From NCBI RefSeq assembly GCF_013408665.1, contig NZ_JACCCL010000001.1:124001-188000 (forward strand): 64,000 nt of DNA, in the 5' to 3' direction. Position 1 is the stretch's first letter. Each line of letters opens with the position of its first letter. Below the pieces are notes generated by a model. The model ran no database searches and was not told the origin of the DNA. It was given only the letters and a program-made list of their open reading frames with translations. Shown piece after piece: positions 17,407 to 26,299 of the stretch. Both the position numbers and the translations under genes were made by a program. This DNA is from Sporosarcina sp. JAI121 (lineage in GTDB: Bacteria > Bacillota > Bacilli > Bacillales_A > Planococcaceae).

Positions 17407-18264
17407 GTGAACAATGATCTATCTTACGGGGACGACTACAAATACATCCCTGCAACGTCGATAGAAAGTGGAACTGGAAAAGAGATCCTGCCGGATTTAT
17501 ACAGTCATACTGTTCAAATCGTAAATATTAGTTTGGTTGGACATCCGAACACGAATGAATTCGTATTAGTTGATGCAGGCATGCCCCACTCTGCGAATGA
17601 AATCATCTCCGTTATCGAAGAACGTTTTGGGGCAGGTAGTCAGCCAAAGGCGATTATTTTAACACATGGCCATTTTGATCATGTCGGTGCGATCATCGAG
17701 TTAGTGCAGCGATGGAGTGTGCCCGTATATGCTCATGAATTGGAAATGCCTTTCCTAACGGGTAAAACGAGTTATCCTGAACCGGATCCAACCGTAGAGG
17801 GAGGTATGATTTCTAAAATGTCGCCCATGTTTCCAATCAATCCAATTAACTTAGGTGATCATGTAAAGCCATTACCCGAAGACGGTAGCGTTCCTCACTT
17901 GCCTGGCTTCCGCTGGATTCATACACCAGGACACTCCCCCGGACATGTATCGCTATTCAGAGAAGAGGATAAGGCTTTAATTGCAGGCGATGCCTTTGTC
18001 ACGGTGAAGCAGGAATATCTTTATAAGGTGTTAACGCAAGAACAGGAAATCAGCGGCCCTCCCAGATATCTGACGACGGATTGGCCAGCTGCCAGGGAAT
18101 CAGTGAAAAAGTTGGAAGCCTTAAAACCTTCTGTTGCAATAACAGGACATGGGCTACCTATGACCGGCGGCTTGTTAACAGATAGTTTACGGAAGCTGGT
18201 AGAAGAGTTTGATCGTATTGCCATACCGGCCCATGGGAAATATGTTGATAAAAGCTCCAAATGA
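17407..18264 (+). CDS. Metallo-beta-lactamase fold hydrolase, glyoxalase II-like
   Basis: The 285-residue protein carries LTHGHFDHVGAI (H-x-H-x-D-H, about 79-84), HTPGHSPGHVSLF (about 177-189), AGDAF, and a late TGHG. This is the full zinc site of glyoxalase II-type MBL enzymes. The GTG at 17407 follows GAGGAGG. The gene stands alone between the coat gene and the YndM-like gene. A thioesterase role is possible but not proven. Confidence 0.85.
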   Translation: MNNDLSYGDDYKYIPATSIESGTGKEILPDLYSHTVQIVNISLVGHPNTNEFVLVDAGMPHSANEIISVIEERFGAGSQPKAIILTHGHFDHVGAIIELVQRWSVPVYAHELEMPFLTGKTSYPEPDPTVEGGMISKMSPMFPINPINLGDHVKPLPEDGSVPHLPGFRWIHTPGHSPGHVSLFREEDKALIAGDAFVTVKQEYLYKVLTQEQEISGPPRYLTTDWPAARESVKKLEALKPSVAITGHGLPMTGGLLTDSLRKLVEEFDRIAIPAHGKYVDKSSK

Positions 18265-18496
18265 TGAAACAAACGGACCCCATTTGTGGAATAAGATGTT
18301 AAGTAAACTAGAGGTTATAGGTGGACATTCGGGCTACCATATGGCTTGTAGAAGTATTTAACCTAGTGTTTAGGCGTGAAGAAAACCAAAAGAATGGATT
18401 GACTAGATCGAGTTCAAAATCAACTAGGTACAATACGGGTTCTGTTTTAAAAAGGGGACAGACAATAATTCAATTCAGAATGGAGGATAGTATCTG

Positions 18497-19006
18497 ATGA
18501 AAACGATAACAGCACTAATAATTAAATTTATAATGATAACAGCCGTGTTATGGATTGTTTTAGGGCTTTACGGAGTTTCATTTGCAGATATTCTGCTCAC
18601 AAGTGTTTTATTGACGGGCGTTTCATTTGTCGGCGACATGTATTTAGTGCCCCGGGTTAAAAATATAGCCGCAACAATAGCAGATTTTGGTTTAGCATTT
18701 GTTATGATCTGGTTAGTGGGTACTTATTTTTACGAACGGCCCATTCAATTAGGCATGGCTACTTTTCTATCCGCAATTATTATAGCGGCGGGGGAATTTG
18801 TATTTCATAAGTATTTACAAAAACAGATTTTCGCTGATGAAAAAGTGATTCCTGAAAAAAATAGTAGTTCATACCAAAAAGATAATTTGCAGACTGAATT
18901 TGGATCGGAATTCGATATCAAGAAGCCGGATGAGGATAAACCGAAAGATAAGACTAAGGCCTATAAACACAGACCTAAAAAACGAAAAAAGAAAAATCCA
19001 TATTAA
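18497..19006 (+). CDS. YndM family membrane protein (DUF2512)
   Basis: The product has 169 residues: four membrane segments (about 7-27, 33-52, 60-79 and 85-105) followed by a long charged tail rich in Lys (ending KHRPKKRKKKNPY). This is the layout of the YndM/DUF2512 family, found mainly in spore-forming Bacillales, with unknown function. It starts after GGAGGATAGTATCTG and ends in a good terminator. The gap 18265-18496 before it holds nothing else I can identify. Confidence 0.75.
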   Translation: MKTITALIIKFIMITAVLWIVLGLYGVSFADILLTSVLLTGVSFVGDMYLVPRVKNIAATIADFGLAFVMIWLVGTYFYERPIQLGMATFLSAIIIAAGEFVFHKYLQKQIFADEKVIPEKNSSSYQKDNLQTEFGSEFDIKKPDEDKPKDKTKAYKHRPKKRKKKNPY

Positions 19007-19022
19007 ATTAGCACTTAATGAT

Positions 19023-19055
19023 GAAAACACCAGAATCCTAAGATCTGGTGTTTTC
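19023..19055 (+). terminator. Terminator after the YndM-like gene
   Basis: GAAAACACCAGA pairs with TCTGGTGTTTTC across an intervening loop. The T-rich descending arm supports rho-independent termination. Confidence 0.85.
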
Positions 19056-19166
19056 TCATTGACTAGAAGGAGAGGCGGACTCATCAACGGGATACATGAA
19101 GGGTTTGACCCATCAATCCATCGAATTGCCCTTCATGTTTATTCGCTTTATTTCGTAAGTGGCACC

Positions 19167-20612
19167 TTATAAACCCATACCCGTCCACTTCCAAAAAGTA
19201 AAGTAGAATACGACTATCGTCACTATATATAGGGGCATAAGGACGGCACTGATTTTTAACAAATGTTTGGCATCAAAGGAGACTTCACCTTCCTCAAAGA
19301 ATAGAAGGAGGGCCTTTGAACTGACAGGAAATGTGACACAATAATTCATGCCAATCAAACTTAGGAAAACAACAGTAGCCGGATTGACTCCGATTGTTTC
19401 ACTGAATAGTAACAAACCCGGGATGAATACGACTGCTCGTGTCGTGTGAGAAGTGATGTATAAATGGCTTGTAGTCGTTACAATGGCGATAATCAAGACA
19501 ATCATCCATTCGTTCGCGTTTCCAACAAGCCCAAGGACACTAAGCAATTCCTTTTCAATCCAGCCGACAGCACCTGTATCGACAAGCACTTTTCCGAGCG
19601 CAGTCGCTGCAGCAACGAATATAACCAAATTCCAGGACACGGATTTCATCCCATTCTTCCAGCTGATGACACCAAATGTCGGAAGCATGACTAAAACAGC
19701 ACCAATCATCGTGACAAACGCTATATCATACCCGTGAATGCTTTCTGTCATCCACCCAATAATGAGAAGGGTAATAAGAATGACTGTCTTTTTCTCCTTT
19801 GCATTCATCGCTTTTTTGGCAACCACCGCTTCTTCTGGTAGTGCGTTTTCCATATGTTTTGGAACATTTTTCGGCCACATCAACCATTTAATAATGACTG
19901 CCGTGAAAATAGTGGCCACGACAGCAAACGGCACTCCCCATATGAACCATTGAATATAGGAAATGGTTTGGCCGGACGTACTTTCGAGCAAGCCGATTCC
20001 AATCAGGTGAGATCCCGCCCCGATTAAAGTGGCGGATGTGCTCATCAATATAACAATGGGCGCAAGCACCGCCAGCATACTCTGTTCCTCGCTGGAGAAC
20101 TTTCGACCGAGTTGTTTTATGATTGGCATGGATAAGGCTGCCCGGCCGGATGTCGACGGTATGAAAAAGGCGGATGCAAATAAAACAGAAGTCACTCCGA
20201 AAAGAACAGAATTTTTATTGGTCGATTTCCGTAAGATGGATTGGGTTAATCTGTCCGCCAATCCTGATTGTTTAACCGCTTCTCCAATTATGAACGAACC
20301 AACCATCAGCCATACAACTTCCTCGGCGAGTGAATGATATAGCAATTCCTGGCTTCCCGCCTTCATCAACACAATGAAAACAAGCAGGGAGATGGCAATA
20401 AAACCAGCGGGAATTTTAGTGAAAATCCATAATGTCATCGCTGATAAGAAGGCGAATAAGGAAATTTTCGCATCATAATTCAGATTTTTAATTAAGACGA
20501 TTGTCATTAAGAAGAGGACGTGGATACCAACGATTGCCCATGTTTTCTTTGGGAACCGGTTGATTAGCCGAGCGACCTGATGATGTTTATGTTTTTCCGC
20601 TCTTGTGATCAT
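19167..20612 (-). CDS. DASS family (SLC13) anion symporter
   Basis: The 481-residue protein has about 11-12 membrane segments and divalent anion:sodium symporter signatures. These include FFIPSTSGRAALSMPIIKQL, STSATLIGAGSHLIG and HLYITSHTTRAVVFIPGLLL. Its start overlaps the glycerate kinase stop by four bases (TGA/ATG overlap on the minus strand), so the two are translationally coupled. That makes glycerate or a related organic acid a plausible substrate. Family members usually carry di- and tricarboxylates. Confidence 0.82.
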   Translation of the reverse strand: MITRAEKHKHHQVARLINRFPKKTWAIVGIHVLFLMTIVLIKNLNYDAKISLFAFLSAMTLWIFTKIPAGFIAISLLVFIVLMKAGSQELLYHSLAEEVVWLMVGSFIIGEAVKQSGLADRLTQSILRKSTNKNSVLFGVTSVLFASAFFIPSTSGRAALSMPIIKQLGRKFSSEEQSMLAVLAPIVILMSTSATLIGAGSHLIGIGLLESTSGQTISYIQWFIWGVPFAVVATIFTAVIIKWLMWPKNVPKHMENALPEEAVVAKKAMNAKEKKTVILITLLIIGWMTESIHGYDIAFVTMIGAVLVMLPTFGVISWKNGMKSVSWNLVIFVAAATALGKVLVDTGAVGWIEKELLSVLGLVGNANEWMIVLIIAIVTTTSHLYITSHTTRAVVFIPGLLLFSETIGVNPATVVFLSLIGMNYCVTFPVSSKALLLFFEEGEVSFDAKHLLKISAVLMPLYIVTIVVFYFTFWKWTGMGL

Positions 20613-21796
20613 CTATGTAAAACTCCTTTTAGGGAACTCTTTCTTTTGGCGATTGCAAGACCGATGGCAACTTGCCTCAACGCAGCCTCCGTACTGTATT
20701 CAATCCATTTTGGAGCATTAATAATGGCATTTTCCAACGAGGTCGGCTTTGGGATTATGCTGAAATACGCATCGATGCCTGCACCGTAATTCAGTTCGGC
20801 CCCTTTACCAATTGTACCGGTGATTGCAATGACTGGGATATTATGCTTTTTCGCAATCCGTGCAACTTCGGACGGGATTTTTCCGTTTGGTGTCTGAAAA
20901 TCCAGGCTACCTTCAGCCGTGAAGACAATATCTGCGAGTGCAATTTTTTCTTCAATGTTAATATAATCCTTGATGATGTCAAACCTCGGATGTAGGGTGG
21001 CACCAACAAAAGTGATAAGACCTGCCCCTAACCCGCCTGATGCGCCGCTTCCGGGTAATGACCTGACATCAAATGCCATTGTTTTTTGAATCAAAGAAGC
21101 ATAATGCTCCAGCGCGGCAGATAATTGTTCTACATGTTCTGGAGATGCCCCTTTTTGGGGGCCGAAGACTCGGGCTACCCCTTGATCTCCACATAATATA
21201 TTTTCCCAGTTACATGCCACATCAATGGTAACAGCAGACAGTCGTTTATCCAGGCGAGTCGTATCGATATACTTAGCTTGTAATAAATCAACTCCGCCGC
21301 AAATTTCCACCGGTTTTTGGTTTTTATCTAAAAATTGCACGCCAAGAGCTTGAGCCAATCCGGCCCCGCCATCGGAAGTACCTGAATCACCGCATCCAAT
21401 CAGAATTTGGTCAATCCCCAAATCCAGCGCGGATAGAATCAGCTCCCCGACACCATACGTAGTCGTTTTTAACGGATCTCTTCGATCGCGGGGGACTAAC
21501 TTCAATCCGGCAACCGCTGCCATTTCGATAACAGCTGTCTTCTTGCCATTTTCAACAAAAACACCAAAATGGCTTGAGATCTTCTCTCCGATTGGACCTG
21601 TCACTTCACGATAAATGGTTTTTCCCGCTTTCAAGCGGACAATTGTTTTTGCAAAACCCTCACCGCCATCAATCATCGGCACAACCTCCACATCAACGTC
21701 CCGGTTGAAACGTCTTGCACCCCGCTCCATCGCTGAAGCTACTTCCTCTGCGTCCAAACATTCCTTAAAACCCGAAGGCACCATTACAATTTTCAT
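20609..21796 (-). CDS. glxK: Glycerate kinase, GlxK type
   Basis: This protein of about 395 residues is a type I glycerate kinase (GarK/GlxK). It starts MKIVMVPSGFKECLDAEEVA and has PMIDGGEGF, GCGDSGTSDGGAGLAQALG (the glycine-rich active-site region) and GSGASGGLGAG. It phosphorylates glycerate to feed glycolysis. The ATG at 21796 follows AGGAGGAATATGAA; an upstream in-frame Met would add ten residues. The DASS transporter follows with a four-base overlap, pointing to a glycerate uptake and use operon. Confidence 0.88.
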   Translation of the reverse strand: MKIVMVPSGFKECLDAEEVASAMERGARRFNRDVDVEVVPMIDGGEGFAKTIVRLKAGKTIYREVTGPIGEKISSHFGVFVENGKKTAVIEMAAVAGLKLVPRDRRDPLKTTTYGVGELILSALDLGIDQILIGCGDSGTSDGGAGLAQALGVQFLDKNQKPVEICGGVDLLQAKYIDTTRLDKRLSAVTIDVACNWENILCGDQGVARVFGPQKGASPEHVEQLSAALEHYASLIQKTMAFDVRSLPGSGASGGLGAGLITFVGATLHPRFDIIKDYINIEEKIALADIVFTAEGSLDFQTPNGKIPSEVARIAKKHNIPVIAITGTIGKGAELNYGAGIDAYFSIIPKPTSLENAIINAPKWIEYSTEAALRQVAIGLAIAKRKSSLKGVLHR

Positions 21797-22029
21797 TTCA
21801 TATTCCTCCTTGAAAGTCTTTGTCAACTATCAATCTATCAGTATGGAACTAGAATTCTCTGAGAGGAAGGTTAGAATATGATGAGAGAACCTAAGACTCA
21901 TTGGCCAACTAATATAAAAGGTCCTGATAAGTGCCGTTTTTCGGAAAGTTGCTACATATAATAAAAACTAGTAAAACGAAGTATTGAACGGGAAATCATC
22001 AAACTGCTTTTTACCTATTGAAGTTTAAA
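21797..22029. other. Intergenic region between glxK and the nrd control region
   Basis: This AT-rich stretch holds the divergent upstream regions of glxK and nrdE. I see no gene, repeat or RNA motif in it before the NrdR-like boxes. Confidence 0.5.
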
Positions 22030-22078
22030 ACACAACATGTTAGGGTATATGGAGTGAACAAGACACTACATATAGTAT
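22030..22078 (+). promoter_or_regulatory. Two NrdR-like boxes upstream of the nrd operon
   Basis: ACACTACATATAGTAT (22063-22078) agrees with the NrdR consensus ACACWATATMTWGTGT at about 14 of 16 positions. A weaker box, ACACAACATGTTAGGG (22030-22045), lies 33 bases upstream. This matches the tandem spacing of about three helical turns usual for NrdR sites. NrdR represses ribonucleotide reductase genes when deoxynucleotides are plentiful. The match is visible; binding is inferred. Confidence 0.6.
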
Positions 22079-22084
22079 TGAACG

Positions 22085-22245
22085 ATGGAATGGTACCGTT
22101 ATCGGTTTAAAAGGGAATCCGGAAAATACGGAGCTGTCCCCGCAACTGTAAGCGCTGACGACCGCTGAAAAAGCCACTGTGGAGTATTTCATGGGAAGGC
22201 AAGGCTGGGAGGGTGAAGCGCGAGCCAGTAGACCTGCCGTCCATC
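22085..22245 (+). ncRNA. Cobalamin riboswitch aptamer
   Basis: Conserved blocks of the adenosylcobalamin riboswitch occur in the right order: TTAAAAGGGAATCCGG (22107-22122), GCTGTCCCCGCAACTGTAAG (22133-22152, the B12-box core), and GAGCCAGTAGACCTGCC (22222-22238). It lies in the leader of nrdE and is followed by a terminator at 22367-22410. This architecture predicts that transcription stops when cobalamin is bound. Confidence 0.93.
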
Positions 22246-22366
22246 GTCAAGCGACACTTTCTTCGGGGGTTGAGAGGTGGAAGCGAACGGGATACCGTCC
22301 GTCTACCTTCTATTAGAAGATTAGCCGCGGCGAAAAGCCCATTCTGTTTCCTATAAAAACCCATGA

Positions 22367-22410
22367 GCGATGACTCTACCGAATAGAAAAGGTAGAGTCA
22401 TCGCCTTTTT
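22367..22410 (+). terminator. Riboswitch-controlled terminator in the nrd leader
   Basis: GCGATGACTCTACC (22367-22380) pairs perfectly with GGTAGAGTCATCGC (22391-22404) and is followed by CTTTTT. It lies between the riboswitch and nrdE, so it is the expected expression platform: termination with B12, read-through without. Confidence 0.88.
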
Positions 22411-22469
22411 ATTATTGAAAAGCAGAGAGACTGAAGAGCGTTCACTGATCATGAGAGGAGATAATTATT

Positions 22470-24692
22470 ATGACAATTAAAATGACGAGGACCGAAATTG
22501 ATCGGTTATTAGATGAATTGCAGAGTGAATTTGGGGGTGAGGAAATAGGGCCTCTACTTATCGCAAGTGAGCGATGGCACCTGAAATACCCGGAGGGATC
22601 CGTATCGGATTGGACCAAAGCGATGACATTGGAAGCCCTCAGCAATTTGGACGAGGCGTCTACGTATTGGACCTTTGTTGCTGCACGTATCCACCTTCGT
22701 GACGTTTACAATCAACAAGAACAGCAGCGTGGTGTAAAAGTCTATACTGATTTTGCTGATAACGTCTCACGTCTTGTCGAGCATGGATTATACACGCCCG
22801 TCTTGACGGAAAAGTATTCTCGCGAAGACCTTGTCATTCTCGGCAATCTAATCGAACCGGAACGGGACAAGCTATTTACATATATCGGATTGAAAACACT
22901 AATGGACCGGTATGCAGCGGTTGATTTCAGTAAACGGACAGTCGAGCTTCCTCAGGAGCGCTGGCTGATCATCGCAATGACACTGATGCAGGACGAGACA
23001 ACTAACCGACTTGAAAAAGTGGCGGAGTCGTATTGGGCGATGAGCAGCTTGTACATGACGGTTGCAACGCCGACATTGTCGAATGCCGGAAAACCGCATG
23101 GCCAGCTGTCGAGCTGCTTTATCGATACGGTCGACGATTCTTTGCAGGGCATCTATGATAGCAATACGGACATCGCTAATTTGTCGAAATACGGCGGAGG
23201 CATCGGTGTTTACATGGGGAAAGTACGGAGCCGCGGCTCATCCATCCGTGGATTTAAAGGGGCATCAAGCGGCGTCCTTCCGTGGATCAAGCAGTTGAAC
23301 AACACAGCGGTAAGTGTGGATCAGCTTGGTCAGCGGCAAGGCGCAATCGCAGTCTATCTCGACGTTTGGCACAAAGACATCTTCACATTCCTTGACCTCA
23401 AATTGAACAATGGAGACAACCGATTGCGTGCGCACGATATTTTTACGGGCGTCTGCCTGCCAGATATCTATATGGAACAAGTTGAAGCACGCGGGGACTG
23501 GCATCTGTTTGATCCGCACGAAGTACGTACGGTTATGGGGTATTCACTAGAGGACTTTTACGATGAAACAAAAGGTGAAGGTTCGTTCCGTGAGAAATAC
23601 GAAGAGTGTGTCAGTCATACGGGCCTCAGCCGGGAAACCGTTCCTGCCATCGATCTTATGAAGCGGATTATGCGAAGTCAATTGGAAACAGGGACGCCAT
23701 ACATGTTTTACCGTGATGAAGTGAACCGTGCGAATGCGAACAAACACGAAGGAATGATATATTCGTCGAATCTCTGTACAGAAATCACTCAGAATATGAG
23801 CCCGACTCAATTCGAGTCTGTCACGCTCGAAAACGATATCGTTGTCACGCGTTCAAAACCAGGTGATTTCGTCGTTTGTAATTTGTCATCCATCAACCTT
23901 GGACGTGCAGTTACGGCAAGTGTTTTGGAAAGACTCATTAAGATTCAAGTTCGCATGCTTGATAACGTCATCGATCTCAATGAAATTCCGGTCGTCCAGG
24001 CACAGCGGACCAACGCCCGTTACCGTGGAATCGGTCTAGGGACATTTGGCTGGCATCATTTGCTTGCGCTGCAAAACATTCAATGGGAATCCGACGATGC
24101 AGTGGATTATGCTGATAAACTATACGAAAAGATTGCCTATTTGACGATTAAAGCCTCAATGGAATTGGCTGCGGAAAAAGGAGCTTATCCGCTATTCGAA
24201 GGGTCCGATTGGCAGTCCGGGGCATATTTCGACAACAAGAACTACCATTCGGATGAATGGCGTGAACTCCGTATCGATGTCGCAACAAACGGTATGCGAA
24301 ATGGTTATTTGATGGCAATTGCACCGAATAGCTCGACGTCCATCATCGCGGGTTCAACCGCTTCCATCGATCCGGTTTTCAAACCGTTTTATCATGAAGA
24401 AAAGAAAGATTACAAGCTTCCGGTTGTTGCACCTGATCTTAATCACAATACGTACGACGTTTACCGTCGCTCCGCGTATATCGTTGATCAGCGCTGGTCG
24501 ATCAAACAAAACGCTGCAAGGCAACAACATATCGACCAGGCGATTTCTTTCAATATCTATGTACCGAATACAATTCGTGCGTCCGTACTACTTGAACTCC
24601 ATTTGCAAGCGTGGAAGTCCGGCATGAAAACAACGTATTACACACGGTCGACTGCGACGGATATTGAAGAGTGTGAATGGTGCCATTCTTAA
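22470..24692 (+). CDS. nrdE: Class I ribonucleotide reductase, large subunit
   Basis: The 740-residue alpha subunit reduces ribonucleoside diphosphates. Signatures seen are TPTLSNAGKPHGQLSSCFID (first active-site Cys), KYGGGIGVYMGKVRSRGSSI, SSNLCTEI (radical-site Cys region) and YLDVWHKDIFTFLDLK. The C-terminal tail is CEWC, the redox pair that accepts electrons from thioredoxin or glutaredoxin. It is the first gene after the B12 riboswitch. The next gene starts inside its last codons (16-base overlap). The paired flavodoxin suggests class Ib, though length and order differ from nrdIEF. Confidence 0.92.
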   Translation: MTIKMTRTEIDRLLDELQSEFGGEEIGPLLIASERWHLKYPEGSVSDWTKAMTLEALSNLDEASTYWTFVAARIHLRDVYNQQEQQRGVKVYTDFADNVSRLVEHGLYTPVLTEKYSREDLVILGNLIEPERDKLFTYIGLKTLMDRYAAVDFSKRTVELPQERWLIIAMTLMQDETTNRLEKVAESYWAMSSLYMTVATPTLSNAGKPHGQLSSCFIDTVDDSLQGIYDSNTDIANLSKYGGGIGVYMGKVRSRGSSIRGFKGASSGVLPWIKQLNNTAVSVDQLGQRQGAIAVYLDVWHKDIFTFLDLKLNNGDNRLRAHDIFTGVCLPDIYMEQVEARGDWHLFDPHEVRTVMGYSLEDFYDETKGEGSFREKYEECVSHTGLSRETVPAIDLMKRIMRSQLETGTPYMFYRDEVNRANANKHEGMIYSSNLCTEITQNMSPTQFESVTLENDIVVTRSKPGDFVVCNLSSINLGRAVTASVLERLIKIQVRMLDNVIDLNEIPVVQAQRTNARYRGIGLGTFGWHHLLALQNIQWESDDAVDYADKLYEKIAYLTIKASMELAAEKGAYPLFEGSDWQSGAYFDNKNYHSDEWRELRIDVATNGMRNGYLMAIAPNSSTSIIAGSTASIDPVFKPFYHEEKKDYKLPVVAPDLNHNTYDVYRRSAYIVDQRWSIKQNAARQQHIDQAISFNIYVPNTIRASVLLELHLQAWKSGMKTTYYTRSTATDIEECEWCHS

Positions 24693-25117
24693 TCGTCTAC
24701 GCATCGTGGAGTGGAAATACGCAGGAAGTTGCTGAAATGATCCAAGAAACGCTGATTGCTGAAAATATCGAAGTGACAATGTATCGAATCGGTGGGGGAG
24801 TCATTCCGAATCCTCGCCATTTCGATGCGGTGCTCTTCGGTTCCTTCACATGGGAGAATGGTGCAACACCCGATGAAGTGAAAGACTTTGTAGCGGATGT
24901 GGGCTATAAACCTGATAATGTATACGTCTTCGGAACGGGCGATACCCAATTTGGTGGCGATGCATTATTTTGCCATGCAGCAGTGAAGTTGGCGCGGTTT
25001 TACGCATCTCCATATGAGCCGCTTAAAATTGAACAAAGCCCGCGCGGCGTACAGGAAGAGAAAGTAATTGAATGGTCGAAGGGAGTTATTAGACATTGGA
25101 AAGACTTACAAGAGTAA
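24677..25117 (+). CDS. Flavodoxin, NrdI-like role
   Basis: The 146-residue protein has a flavodoxin phosphate-binding loop at its N-terminus (VYASWSGNTQEVAEMI). It also has the FMN loops GSFTWENGATPDE and GTGDTQFGGDALFCHAAVKL. Its place between nrdE and nrdF, overlapping both (16 and 22 bases), implies the NrdI role: supplying oxidant to build the metal-radical cofactor of NrdF. NrdI is usually shorter and encoded before nrdE, so I leave the symbol empty. Confidence 0.8.
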   Translation: MVPFLIVYASWSGNTQEVAEMIQETLIAENIEVTMYRIGGGVIPNPRHFDAVLFGSFTWENGATPDEVKDFVADVGYKPDNVYVFGTGDTQFGGDALFCHAAVKLARFYASPYEPLKIEQSPRGVQEEKVIEWSKGVIRHWKDLQE

Positions 25118-26133
25118 AGGTGCTGGAACCTGCATATCCAAATAAATCAACGGCTATTTTCGGTGGGAAAGCAAGCGGTATCCTTAACTGGAACGACCTT
25201 GCACATCCCCATTTCTATACATTAAGGCAACAAATCCGTTCACTTTTCTGGACGGCGAATGAAGTCGATATGACGCAGGACGTCAAGCAGTTTCCGACAC
25301 TGACAAAGCCAGAACAAGATGCATTTCTTAAAATCATCGGTTTACTTGCGACACTCGACGGACCGCAGACGACAATTGCTTTGAAAATGGCGGATTACAC
25401 GACCGATCCTTCCGTCAAGTCAATCATGGCGACAATCGCTGATCAGGAAAGCGAACACAATCATTCGTATGCTTACGTCTTGTCCTCAGTGACTACTTTA
25501 AATAAGCAGGTGGCTTCGTTTGAAATGGGTCGCTCGGATGAAGTGCTGTTGACGCGAAATGAGCGCATTGTCGAAGTATACAACGATTTCGCAGAGCGTC
25601 CATCAATCGAAACAGCATTGAAAGCGATGGTCTACACGACGTTGCTTGAAGGGTTATTTTTCTACAGCGGATTCGCTTTCTTCTACAATTTGGCGCGCAA
25701 TCAGAAAATGGTCGGCACATCGACAATGATTTCATACATCAACCGTGATGAACTGCAGCACGGTAAAGCAATCAGCGATATATTCCGTGCAGCCCTCGCG
25801 GAGAATCCGGAACAGAATACAGATGAATTCACGGCATGGATTTACGATCAGTTCAAACATTCCGTCGAACAGGAAATTATCTGGAGCCGTTACGTTTTGG
25901 CGGATATTGAAGGCATCGATCTTGCCGAAATGGAAGGGTACGTAAAATACCGTGCGAACAAAATGCTACGCATGCTTGGCCTAAGTGAAATCTATCCTGA
26001 ATTCACCGATAATCCAATGAAGTGGATTCGTGCATATGTCGACAGCTTCGACGATACAAAAACCGACTTCTTCGAACAAACTTCACGACAATACGTCAAA
26101 ACAAGCGATTTGAATGGCTTTGATGATTTGTAA
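25096..26133 (+). CDS. nrdF: Class I ribonucleotide reductase, small subunit
   Basis: The 345-residue beta subunit holds the di-metal tyrosyl radical centre. All ligand motifs are visible: LDGPQ (Asp), ESEHNHSY (Glu, His and the radical Tyr), LLEGLFFYSGF (Glu) and RDELQHG (Glu, His). The start is a TTG at 25096 with GAAGGGAG upstream, inside the flavodoxin gene; a GTG at 25120 is a possible alternative. It is the last gene of the riboswitch-controlled operon. Manganese or iron use cannot be decided from sequence. Confidence 0.9.
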   Translation: MERLTRVKVLEPAYPNKSTAIFGGKASGILNWNDLAHPHFYTLRQQIRSLFWTANEVDMTQDVKQFPTLTKPEQDAFLKIIGLLATLDGPQTTIALKMADYTTDPSVKSIMATIADQESEHNHSYAYVLSSVTTLNKQVASFEMGRSDEVLLTRNERIVEVYNDFAERPSIETALKAMVYTTLLEGLFFYSGFAFFYNLARNQKMVGTSTMISYINRDELQHGKAISDIFRAALAENPEQNTDEFTAWIYDQFKHSVEQEIIWSRYVLADIEGIDLAEMEGYVKYRANKMLRMLGLSEIYPEFTDNPMKWIRAYVDSFDDTKTDFFEQTSRQYVKTSDLNGFDDL

Positions 26134-26299
26134 GCATGTTATAGTCGACAGATTCCGGAACTTTCATATCGATTCCGCAAGTGCATTTTGCCAGCAGATT
26201 GGTCTATAGAAATAGGGTAACCCCTAATACCGGTATGAATTTCCGTCCTGTACACTATGAATGAGGACTATTCTCATTTCAGTGAAGGAGGAAACGGTA

